A program made the position numbers and the translations under genes. From contig JBBMOA010000021.1 of NCBI GenBank assembly GCA_037954235.1, positions 9,992,501 through 10,056,500 on the forward strand: a DNA stretch of 64,000 nt, in the 5' to 3' direction. The DNA comes from Aulostomus chinensis (Eukaryota > Chordata > Actinopteri > Syngnathiformes > Aulostomidae). The notes under the pieces were generated by a model. The model saw only the letters and a list, made by a program, of their open reading frames with translations, did no database searches and had not been told where the DNA came from. This document shows, piece by piece, positions 38,289-49,900 of this stretch; within the stretch, counting starts at the first letter, position 1, and the number at the start of each line of letters is the position of its first letter.

Positions 38289-41200
38289 CGGGGGGGGGGG
38301 GGGGCAACAGCCGCTCTCATTTTCCTCAGGACGCCCAACGGTATGTGTCTTTTTTCCTTTTTAAACCAACAAGTGCTCGTGAGGCTTGGTCGTGTAGGAC
38401 AGCAGGTGAGCGATGAGGCCCAGCAAGGTACTGGTGGAGAGTAACATTGAGGTCAAAGGTCAGCAGGCGCCATTCAGAAGGATTTACTGCTTCATTGGCT
38501 TCCTGCCCAACACAAGTCTTCTGCAGGTCTTTGTCTTATCTATTGACAGCTTCCATAAAACTCTGGTCTGCAGCTTTGAAGGTTTTTTTTTTTTTTCTAT
38601 GAAAACTGAGAGACATTGTTGGCAACGAGCTGACACACTTCTTCGACGTGTGGCAGTTTTTGAAGTAGTCCGCAATGCACATCACGTCAAACCTAATACG
38701 CTGAAGGGCAAATGCAGCATTGGAAGACTGAATACAGAAAAGTATACTATATTTCTAGTCGGATATATATTTATATATACCTCCAAACTGTTCCTGCATC
38801 GACTCTCTTCTGATTTTTGACAATGCCGAAGAAGAGAGGAGGGAGTGATGAATGGCTCGCTTCCTCTAGGAACGATGAGGAGACGAGCGCCGGCTCCTCT
38901 GGGAGTTTCTAATTTTCACCTTTCATCTTTCAGATTAAGTCACTGAGGGATATAAGTCACAAACCCACTTGCCTGGATGACATCTTTCCATTTGCAGCAA
39001 AACATATCGACTCTTGTGACCAACAAATTACTCCTGAGCCTGATTCTACCTCAAAAAAAAGAAAAAGCTGAGTATAATGAAGGATTGTCATGATGAATTC
39101 TTAAAATTAGAGACATGTCTGCCCAAAGGTATGCACGTGTGTGTCAGCCGGGTGATTCTGACATTCAGATATCCTCATTTATCCTGTCATCAGACGACAG
39201 CAGCAGCATGGCAGGGACCTGCCCTCTAGATTTCATCTGTACCGCTGGACCAAGGAGACATGCTTCCTACTCCTAGCTCTGATCAACACCGGTTCAAAAA
39301 CAAAAACAAAAACCATACATCCCGTTCATCGAAAACGTTCCAAAGATCCTCTACACGTCTGACATATTAGCGTTTACCTAAAAATAAAATCAGCTTCCAA
39401 GGCCGTGCACTTGAAGTGGATAAAGATGTGACGCTCCTGAGCCGGCAGCACTCCCCCATCCCTGCTGTTTCTGATTTTTTTTTTTTTTTTTTTTTGAGCA
39501 GATGTGAATGTCTGCGCTCTGGGACAGATGTGCAGCAGGACATCGTCTTGTCTGTAAACAAGCCGCCACTGCTGATAAAAGGATAAACAACTATGGCAGA
39601 TTTTCTTTCCAAAAAAAAAAAAAAATCCTAACAGTAGAGCTGAGCTTTTAAATATACGCTAATAACTCATATTACTGTTTCTACATAATTGGATTTTAAT
39701 TACAGACACATTTGGTTGGAGTACCGCGCGTAAAACCTGACTGTAAAGGTGAAGCGGACTGATGGAGGACATCCGTCAGCGTGCTGCCGTGCTCCGCTGT
39801 TGTCGGATCAAATATGAATTTCAAGTGAAAATGAAATGAAATGAAATTTTAAACAGTGTCAAACAAAGCTTTGGTCAGGCTAGTGATGGGTATCCTCACC
39901 TGAAATGACTTTCATGAGGAAAATCAATAGCAGTGGTTGTTTTTTGACACCTTATCCATCCTCCTTCACACCAGGAATGTACTAAATTAAACAGGGGGAA
40001 AAAAAAAAGGTGTGGCTTTGCTTTCTCTCTCTCTCTCCCGCTCCTTCTTTTCATTGCATACGGCCCTCCAAGTACTTGTAATTTAATAGTTACTGCACGT
40101 ATATGTGCTGCTTTGGAAGTGCAATACATCTCCGACAAGACAACAGAGGGTAATTGAGCTTTTCTATTCTATTTCACCAGCGGCCTTGAAGACCTCAATA
40201 ATCTTAAAAGAGGTTCGGTAAACATCCGTGAGGAGCGTGTTCTCCTCTGTAGCCATTATACAGCTGTTTACATCAAGATGGAATGATTAGCAAAGTCGTT
40301 TAAAAGATAGATTTTTTTTTTAAAACAACAACCTCCAACCCCCCGAAAAAAAAAAAAAAGCAAATAAACGCCTTGAAAACCTGTGGAACATCAGCTTTTG
40401 AACGCGTGGAGGAACAACGTCAACATTTGCTAACTCCAGATCAACTCCGTAGCGAGTAAACAATTAATCAAGGTTGCCATGCGTTTTGAAATTCAGTATT
40501 TATTTTTTGGAATGCGCTTTGTGATCGTAAAAGTAACGTTTGTTTGTTTTTTTTTTTACATGCAACTTTTTTTCTTTCTTTTTTTTGCCGGGCCTCATAA
40601 TGTGCCAACACGTTGCAAATCCTCCAACCTGAGCTTATTCGTATGCAGCAGTTAGGAAGGCTCAGGTATGGAAAATGAATGCCCTTGAGTGCGTGGATTG
40701 CTACACTTCTCAAAGGTGTAGCGTTGATCTTCATCGAGTCTGATATTGTCCCCCCCCCCGTCTACCTGAAGAAGAATACATCTGTGTCACATAGTTGTTG
40801 TTGTCGTGTGGAACCTAAATCAAAAACCGAACTGAGGTGAACTCCATCAGCGGCGCGTAGCCTCGGCAACAGGTGCGGGTTTGCTTGACAACGTTGGGAT
40901 CTTCAACGGTGCAACACTGCCCTCTATTGGTACAATAACAACATTACAATCAAGCAAACGAGGATGTGCTGGTATAAACTGAACGGGGAAACCTAAAAAT
41001 TTTACACTTAAATTATGACTTATTAAAAAACAAACAAGCATTATAAACTTGATTGTGAAATGTGTTCAAAAGATGCCCTGTGTTCACAGAGTACAACCCC
41101 ATCAACACCGGTAGAAACAAAACTAAATATCATGATGATGTGAGGAAATATTCAAAGAAAGTAGCAGCAGCGGAGGGCAACAGGGTACTATGATGTGTGT

Positions 41201-41607
41201 ACCACATAAAGTACTCAATAGTTCAACTGGACTTTAAATTCATTATCCTGTTTATTAAATCACTTCATTTTTATTTCAGCTGCAAGATGTTTTGTTTTAC
41301 TAACTTGTTGGTAATAAAAGGAGGTAAACTGCAACTAAAAAAATTAAACGCTGCAGAGATTAAATCCTTTTCTAATACTGGTTTTGTTTTCATTTATCTT
41401 TATTATCAATAAAATAGGATACCATATATAACAGTCCAGCAGGGGGAGGTAATTGACTTTTTTATATTCTACTGTTAGTGCTTTTTGGATGAGAGGCCGT
41501 TGCACAATACGCTTCTGAACAGGTCTGTCTTTGACTGTAGGCTGGGTTTCCCTGACGTGTTCAAACTTGATAAGAGAAAACAACACATAAAAGATTAGGA
41601 ACAACAG
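35086..41607. other. Gene-poor stretch with CG-rich patches and microsatellites
   Basis: CG-rich patches occur at 35965-36030 (TCGCGCGCGCTCGCG) and 36540-36640. Repeats: (ACGC)n 37718-37765; (CA)n 37924-37988; TG with a G run 38226-38306; T runs near 38583-38597 and 39475-39495. The 135-codon plus frame at 38413-38820 has no splice or domain support. No exon recognised. Confidence 0.4.
37924..37988 (+). repeat. (CA)n microsatellite
   Basis: About 32 CA units, the longest CA tract of the window. Confidence 0.95.
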
Positions 41608-43888
41608 TTTATTACAGATAATTGACCACCCCTCCTGTCCCCTCCTCAAATCAGAAACGAGTGTGTGTGTATATCTTCAACTCAAAAGGCTACAGACCGA
41701 AGAGCTCTACCACATCAGCCGAGGTGTTGCTGAGACTGGACGTACGTTTTAGCTGAGGTCTGCAGGTGCTTCAATGTCCTCAGAGCTTCACTTGTACCTG
41801 CCAGCCTCGCGTGTGTTCACCCGGCACCTTCACGTAGCAGGCTGAAGAGGGGGAGGGAGAGGGACGCGCCGCCATTTGTCCTCACAATACGAAGGATTTC
41901 TCATTAAAACACGACGGGTTCTCCCCAATTAAATACTTGCACTCCCAATAAAAATTCTAAAAATAAAACATTAACAAAGCACCCATTTTCTCTGATGTTC
42001 AGAAACTGTGTACATATCTTTATCAATATGGGAGCTGGGAGCTTCTTATAGGTGAAATGTAACAGCACAAAACAACTTAGCACAGTAAGAAAGAACTTTC
42101 CCCCAAGGAATAATCCACCAGAAGACAAAGATGGCTGACATCCGATTAACACGCACTACACTGTTGGTAGGACTAGCAACAATTAAGACAAGAAGAAATA
42201 GACAACAGATGAATTCTTGTGCATTAACTGCAGCTTTTTTTAGTGCCAAGTGTGTTCTTTTTTTGTCAAGCTAACAGTCCTGTGACTAGTTTGTCCCCCA
42301 GGATTGCAAAACATTTTTTCCTCCTTCTATTGGAGCCCTGGGCTCAAAATATGACCTCGATGATCATGGTTATCTTACAGAGGAGGAGTCCCATGACTGC
42401 GTGAAGCGTGTTCAAGGACGAACGCAAAGTTCTTACTATTCTTCTGAGGATCGTTTTCATTCGATTGTGAGACACAGTAGTAAAAAGTCATGTTTACACT
42501 ATTAAGCACAGACACTCTGGCATATACGATCGTTTGGCAATTCGTAAGGAACAAAATTAAATGCAGTGTAATATAACACTGCAATAAAAACTCCCTTCAG
42601 TTCACTTTTGTTAGCTGTGCCTTCCTTTTTAAAAACCATTATGTAACTGGTTCCATTGTGCTGGGTTCTACTGAGGTGTCCTAAATATTTCATCAACTTT
42701 TTGTTGTTGTTGTTGCTATAAATAAAACACACGAAAAAACACTACAAATCCAGCTCAGTCGAACAGCTTCCAAAAATGACCGCTCGCACAATTCTGGGTC
42801 AAGGGTTTGTTTTTGTTTTCTTGACCGGTGCTTTCCCCAACGCTGCTCGGTGATGTCATCGACAGGCCTTAACACACCACAGCACTTTTCACTCTTTCAC
42901 CTGATACTACGACAACTGTTTTCTTCCACTTCCCCCTGGAGTTAAGCGGTGAGAACAGAACAGGCACTAAATCAAATCCTTTCCCCAACTCATCAATAAA
43001 ACCTGGACCTTTTTAATTGTCATGCCGGGGAGGATTTATCACACTGGTGTTGTATTTTACTGCTTCATAATTTGGCAAGTGAGTGGAGGTGCTAATGTAG
43101 AGTGGTAGAAAGACAGAAGGTGAGAAGCTGCCGTCTACAGTTGGAAAATATTCTATCTCACCGGCTTCCATTCTCCGATGTCGCAAGCTCATGGATGTTG
43201 AAGTTGTGATGGCCTTGAAAAGCTAAACACAACCTGTGAATATGGAGATATTTGCATAAGCACGGAGAACCTGAAGACAAGAGACCAGATTTTGGAGCTG
43301 GAAGATTTGCATTTTTAGTCCGAGTAGTATTGGGCAATTGTTTTGAACAGACTTGACTGGTTCCGTGCGGGTGAACAGTCCGTGAGCAGCTTCTCACGTT
43401 GGATGAAATGCAGTCTTGCAACCCATCTGCTATTGTCTAGTTTCACTGCATTCATGTGAAATAATCCAGCGGCAGCTCTGGTCGCCATAACTTGGCGTTG
43501 GATATTCTCTGGCTACAACAGAAGCTCCTAGAGTTTGGCTGCCCCCCTGGTGGTTCTTCATAATCCAAGGGTTTGAGATTGGTTTTCACATAAAACATGA
43601 GCCTGCTTGGCAGGTTCTGCCGTCCTGGCTGAGGCACATAGGCTTGCTGATGTCATCTGTTATCATCGGAGGGATCAGATGAACCACTTTTATACAATAC
43701 AAAGTAGAAAAAAAAAAACCCCAAACAAAAACAAAACCCCCACATCACGGCTTCCTAAAAATCACTGAGCACACACACGCATACACACTCATGTCTCTCG
43801 TGTGGTGAGAGTTTAGGCTGGCAACGATCTCTGAGGTCGAATGTAGGAAGGCAGTGCATAGAGAAGGCAAACTGGTATCGGAGATCGA
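41608..43888 (-). other. Presumed 3' untranslated region of the PPPY membrane-protein gene
   Basis: Downstream of the stop codon at 43889 there is no further coding exon. The first minus-strand AATAAA after the stop is at 41613-41608 (an ATTAAA lies near 43012-43017). The region is unusually free of microsatellites compared with the DNA to its left. The exact 3' end is inferred. The region includes a CG-rich patch at 41790-41880 with ATGGCGGCGCG at 41874-41864 on the minus strand. Confidence 0.4.
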
Positions 43889-46800
43889 TTAAGCGGGCCT
43901 GTTCTCTGACTGTGACTCGCTGTGGCCTGTAGGGCCTTCTTGTCGTGTAGCTGGAGATGGCGTGTAAGGGGGCGGGGCCTCGTTTACGCTGATTGAATCT
44001 CCTCCCTCTGAAATGAGAGGTGTGTGATGGGACGGACGAGGAGCGTCTGCCCCATCGCTGTGGGCGCACTCGCTGTAGGGAGGGGGCTTCAGATCGTCCT
44101 CTGAAATGTAAAAAAAAGACGAAGACGCAACTTCAACACCACGCTGCAACAGGCACTTTTTTTCGGCATTCATGCAAAGAACATTAAAATAATCTACTAG
44201 AGCAAACGTCTTATCGAAAGAGAAATATATGGGGGGAGGAATGAGGCTGTAGTGTTACGCAACACAGTTCCCTCTAAAACCACATCCTGCTGTCAGACTT
44301 CCTTCAGATCAAAGCAGATACTGAAGGATTAGGGCCCTGCTGACTGTCAGGATGATCCAAAAATGAACACACAAGTTGGTACAATCTGACCGCTCCACTG
44401 CCCGTTATTAGCTCTGCTTCCACCAACGGTACAGTTCCCAAGCTGCGACTACGTGCCAGACTCCTTTATATCTAGTCATGCTTTTGACTTCATCTGGTGT
44501 TCATTCCCTGCGAGTATATAGTAATGAGCCCTGGGAAATCAGACTGGAACAAACGACTCGCAGAGAATTCCTGCAATGAGTTGATGCTGCATACTGGATT
44601 GTCCCCCCCCCCCTTTTTTTTTTTAAATATAAAGGCAATTTCAGTTGTTCTTGTTTTTTATGTTTTCAAGTGTTGGGAAAAAAATGCACTGTCATGTTGC
44701 TCGCAGGAAATCGTGGGAGGAAAAGTAAAGGGGAAGCATTTAAAAATATATTTTTTTTTTAATTATCTTGATATAATGGAAGCAGAAGTCACATGGTGTT
44801 TTACTGGGCTATAGTGTGTGTATGCGTGATACCTCCAGAGACTGCCTCGTACGGCGGTGGCATGTCCAGGTGAGAGAAGGATCCGGCAGGTGGCAGGGCG
44901 GTGGAGGGCTCCTCCATGGACAGATCATCCTGAACACCGTACCAACTTGGCCAGAGAGATGTTTGCTACAGAAGAGGAGGAAAAAGAAGATTGTTGTGTC
45001 AATAATTGTCGTTGCTCTGAGGCGGAACTATTTTTTTCCTTTTTTTTTCTGTTCTGAGTTAACTCGTGAAAAGCTTGTGTTAATGTTTGGCTCATGATGT
45101 CATTTGCAATTAGTTAGAGTCGACTACAACCCTTTAATACACACTCACGGCCAAACAAAAAAGAAAAAAGAAAAAAAGGAAGCACAACAGTCATAAATGT
45201 ATTACATGAAGCCAGTGGGCTGAATATCAGCTCTGCTAACACAATTAAGAGACTAGCTAGGCTGGTTCTAGTGTACATATCTCTGGGGAAGACGTCACAC
45301 CGTTTAGGATAATATTGGATTTATGCTTCTGCTTGTCCTTTTAAATGCTTTTGCTTCAGGCCAAAGTTAGACAAACACGTCAAACATCACTAAACTAACA
45401 GCACGACAAGAGCAATAGAGGTTGAGGTTAAGGCGCACCCCCACCCCACCCCCGTACATTTTTCTGCTGTGTTTCAAACACGTGTTGTCTGACGTTTCCC
45501 CACTGGGAAAACAGTTTACAACAAATGGGACAAATGTTTGACAAGAAAACATGTTGAACTACTCCAATCTCACCTCTTGACATGAGCTAGCTCGATGCAG
45601 TGGTGCCAGTGGGTAGTTAAGGCAGTAATGATGGACTCGTGACCTCACAGTCTGGCAAATTCAGTTACATTTGAATTAGCATCCTTCTGTGGTCGGGAAA
45701 GATTGCAGCTCGTGCTAATTCAATTCATTTACCTCCGATTAAAACCTTTTAAAGTCTATAAAGTTCCTAATTCCTGCACGTTCATCACACTGGATTGCAT
45801 TGTCGGAGAGGTTAATGTTCTGCAGCCTGATTGTTGAGAAAAAAAGCACACCTATTTACTCTGGAAATGTAATACTCAAAGGTGACTTTTTAAAAGCCAT
45901 TTCTCTCTTCCATCTGTCTTCATCTAGCTCCTATGAATTCCTCGCGTTCTAACCATCAATACAGTTGTCAAAGAGCTCAGTGAATGATACACTACGTCCA
46001 GACTTTGCCCCCAAACTACATGTTGGGCCAGTGACTTGACTTGTCTTGGCATCTCTCCAGTAAACTTTCAGGGTGCAGGGGTAATAGGTGACCACGGGGG
46101 CCTCCCTGCAGCACATTCCACTAAAATCCAAACAGGGAAACCATGCAAAGGCAGAGGGAGCAAGAACAGCTGAGAACCAGGGATCTAAATGAGAAACAAC
46201 GCAGGGAAGAAAAAGGTGGAAGGGAGAAGATAAGATCAGATACTGGAGGGGGAGAGGACGATGGAGGGATGTACAAGGGAGTGCTTCAATTAGCAAATTA
46301 ACGTCGGGCCTGTTTCTACATGAACAATAGGTCATTAAAATATATGACTGTGACAAGCTCACAAAAGGTTGAGACGGGCATCTTAACTCAAACACTTTGA
46401 TGGCACACAAGATATCATCACAGCCTGCCACCGCATCCTTCCGTTTCTTGATTTGGGATTTTTTTTTCTCTTCATACAACTAGAGCATTTCCTGTTGCAC
46501 AAATATTCTAAACAGTGCTAAAAATAAGACAGGCTGGGCTCCTTTGCAACAACTGCAATAGGTCAGGGGCAAGATTAACAGGAAATCACTCAAATAACTT
46601 TTTATACCAGCTCCAATAAAATTAGTCATTTCTTGGTAAAATGTCATTCCTGTACCATCTTTAGTTATTAAGTTTCTGCAATGAGCGGGAGCACCAAAGT
46701 GAATAGGAAAAAATATAGATAAAAAAAAATACTGTTTCTGAGATTGATGGAGTATAAAGTGGGAGTGTGCTGAATCATAGAGATTGCTGGCAAGTGCTTA

Positions 46801-48134
46801 GAAAAACACAGAAGCTTAAGAGCCCTGGGGGCATTAGTACATGATGGCGGTCTGAGGTGCTGGTTGAAGAAACAACTCCATACAGAGTGATACTGAAAAA
46901 AGGAATATCACTAAAAACATCTAAGAGTACATTCACCTTCCATTTGGAAGTTGCAATTAAGGGCAAACATGTAACGCGATAACAAACTTCAATGCATCGA
47001 ATGCAAAATAATCAACGAAGGGCCTGATGCCAATGTCAGAGACAGAAAATCCTGATAAAGAAACCCATGTTTTTGATTTGTGGAATTATCAAACATTATT
47101 CTTTCTTTCAATGATTCCCTTGATGCCAAAAACTGGCAGGTTAGTTTATGTCATCCAAAAGGTATCAGTGCACTGAAATAATTAACCTCACTCAGGATTT
47201 AATAATCACATCTTACTGCAGGAATATTTTTCTCTCATTTTCTGTTTAAAGAAAGGATTTCAGACAAACTTAAACACGCATGTACCTGACAGTGCAGTAT
47301 CTGCCAAATTCATCTTCCACACCAAGGTATTGGTCAGGTTCATGGTTTCAGAGCGGTTAACAGCAGAGATCTGGCATGCATTTGCCACATTTTACAGACT
47401 TATTTCGAAAAATGCCCCCCCCCCCCCCCACACACACACACACACTTCATCACATTCTGACAGAGGGGCTGTCAAAGCTGAATCCAGCTCTAGATGCCAT
47501 CCAAGGGTCAAACAAACTTCACAGCAAACAAAAACTCAAACTCCCTGAGTACATCCCAGAGTGAATTGTAGCCTGTCTTATCTTTCTGTTCAAATTGACA
47601 GAAACGAAAAACCGCATGCTCGCACCAGAGAGCAAACAACTCCTCTGCAAATATGTAAACCATCAGCGACCTTATTTGGATTTCTCTCCTTTAACACAGC
47701 GTCTCTACACGCGTGTAACACTCTATTACCAGAATCACTGAACCCACGTATACTTGGTTTCAGTCATGAAAAAAGATATAACCTGGGGGTGCAAAACCAC
47801 TCCTTCTGCTGACAATGAGATTATGTGTTTCCGATGTAGGGGCTACACTTACACTCTGTCGCTCACACATCTGATGAAGGTAGGCCCTTCCTCCAACAAT
47901 GACTATCTGAGCATTGCGTGGATTACTCAGGTATGCTGCCAGTTGTCTTTGTCTGGACCGGTACCAGCACACATAGAAGAATATCTTGATGATGATGAAT
48001 ACGATAACAACTCTGTGAAGGGGAGATGACAGTTAAAAAATACACATTAGTTCCGAAGTCCATCACTCAAAACATGACAACAAGAGAGAGAAAGTACTCA
48101 CAAGATATACTTACATATACCAGTACAGCTCCAT
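43889..48134 (-). CDS. Single-pass membrane protein with three PPPY motifs (174 aa)
   Basis: Four coding exons join cleanly in frame: 48134-48115, 48012-47853, 44965-44833 and 44100-43889. They total 525 bases including TGA. All introns have GT/AG borders, with donors GTAAGT, GTAAGT and GTATCA and acceptors with good pyrimidine tracts. The start MELYWY has an AAAATGG context. Residues about 6-22 (IVVIVFIIIKIFFYVCW) are one membrane segment with no signal peptide before it, followed by RSRQRQ, so the C-terminus should face the cytosol. Cys22 beside the membrane could be acylated. PPPY motifs lie at 96-99, 110-113 and 147-150. Such motifs bind WW domains of NEDD4-family ubiquitin ligases, and this layout resembles NEDD4 adaptors (NDFIP, LDLRAD4/PMEPA1, BEAN1 types). 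I do not recognise the family, and the ligase link is inferred from the motifs alone. A 5'UTR donor lies at 48455. Confidence 0.8.
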
Positions 48135-48454
48135 TTTAGCCAGGTTTTGATCACTGAGCAGAGGCAATCATACCTGAGGAAACCATTGCTGTTTCCTGAC
48201 CAAAAACAGAACTTGTCATTACATCATATTTAAATCACTGCATATATGACATCCCATTTAATTCGTAATTTAAAAACATAACTCACTTATAACACACATA
48301 AAGCTGAAGTAAACCTAACACGGTTTGACAGGCTACGTAAATTTAAATGTTCAACCACTTTGTGTAACTTAAAACAGATGTTTAGCACGACAGCTAACAA
48401 CGCTAACGCAGCTAACAGTCAAACTCTGCTAAGTAAACTCTTTGTTGAACTTAC

Positions 48455-48840
48455 TTGAAGAAAACCCCCTCGTTCCCCTGAGTTAGCTGGCAAACAGTGC
48501 CATTTCCCGTGTGGTTTTGGAGGATGGGAGGCGAGGTAGAGCTCCAGGAGCCAGATGAGAGGCTACGGCTAGTTCCACCAGGCTATCGCGACGCAGGCCA
48601 CAACAATAACAACAGACGCTTCTCTATTTACACATCACCCCTTCCGAAATAAAGACAACTGTTAACAACCTTATCTATTACACATGCCTTCGTTGGTGTA
48701 TACGACTTACTGGCCGCGAACTTTACACCAAAGAAAACAACTTCACTCTCCCTACTGAGTTTCTTTTTTGCTAGCATTTAACATTACAACACGTCCCAGC
48801 ATTCGGTTACATAGTGGGCGGTGTTCGTCGCCCTGTTGCC
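48455..48840 (-). promoter_or_regulatory. 5'UTR exon and promoter region of the PPPY gene
   Basis: On the minus strand a consensus donor (TTCAA/GTAAGTTC) ends a non-coding exon at 48455. A candidate acceptor for the ATG exon is TTTTTGGTCAG near 48204; others lie between it and 48150. Upstream DNA (48520-48600 and 48810-48840) has CG dinucleotides and a GGGCGG-type box at about 48819. The transcription start is not fixed by sequence alone. The genes are arranged head to tail, with timm21 ending about 1.1 kb upstream. Confidence 0.45.
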
Positions 48841-49760
48841 TTCAGGGCTTCCCGTAACTTGCTAATTTTTGCCATTAAAAATTATGTTTAGTGTTATCAA
48901 GTACGTTTTTACCGGACGAAATGTTCGTTATAACACCTAATAATATGTGTTTCTTACATACTCTTTCTGTAAACCCGAGCATTACTGCCACAGGGTTAAA
49001 TATAATAAAGATGTGTCGTGTGTATGCCCGCAGAAAACACATACTGTAAACAGTGTATTTGACAAAGAAACCAGAACCTTAATAACATGTTAAGTGTTTA
49101 AGGAACCACTCATTGAAAGACTTGTAGCAAAATGAGAGCTTCCCACGGTTAATTCTAGGGCGTTTCATCAAATTCCATTCAAAATGTCTAAATTTACGTG
49201 CGTCCGTTAAAGTAGCATGGAATGAAAACGGACAAAGGGGTGAATTAAGACCAAATGGAACATATTTCCATAACCACTCCATGATGAATGAGATGCATTA
49301 TAATAGTTGAGGGCAAAAAAATAAATGCATTATCTTAATGAGCTGATGAAATTAGTATTTCTAATACAAATTACAACAACGGCATTCCTAAAAAAATAAA
49401 AGAAATTCATGACAGAAATACATATTGGATTGTACCTTTCCCTACGTGTATGTCGCCATCATGTGGCCATTGTTGTGTAATGAAATCACATCATCATGTA
49501 GTTCCCAGAGAGCAAAATATGCAGGGTAGAGATTAAACTGAATATAGGCTGTGGAAAAAAAAATTAAATAGAGGTGTATGTGACTGACTTAATGAACACA
49601 AGCTATCAACATCAATAAGTTGCACAAGGACTCGTAAAAGTATTGAGAACGCATTAAAAACACATTTAAAAAAAACTAAAAATCTGAGATAATTACACCT
49701 GTTTTTACCAAAGTCACATCAAACACTTTATAGGCAAAGTTTAAATCAAATGTAAGAGTT
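48841..49760. other. Intergenic spacer between the PPPY gene and timm21
   Basis: AT-rich, no exon. A 67-codon minus frame at 49079-49282 has no splice sites or recognisable domain; part of it could be an old retroelement trace, but this was not supported. Confidence 0.45.
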
Positions 49761-49900
49761 CTTTAATAAAACAGCTTATTATTCAGCAAATTAATGTTGA
49801 ATTTACATCATCAGCTATTTGTCCAACAACACACGGCTGTTTCAATTATTCACAATATTTTGCCAGTCCCCACTGAGCAGCTGAGTGCGAGGTCTTTTTT

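Noticed and set aside
38413..38820. 135-codon plus-strand frame
   Set aside because: No domain, no splice sites, contains a phenylalanine run from a T tract; chance frame.
45949..46479. 176-codon minus-strand frame between exons 2 and 3 of the PPPY gene
   Set aside because: It lies within the 2.9-kb intron. A possible acceptor at about 46117 would, in the phase set by exon 2, lead to a stop without joining exon 3, while exon 2 joins exon 3 directly in phase 0.
43755..48134. Assignment of the PPPY gene to BEAN1 or NDFIP
   Set aside because: PPPYEAVSG resembles a BEAN1 motif, but the N-terminus, membrane segment and motif spacing differ, and NDFIP proteins have three membrane segments.
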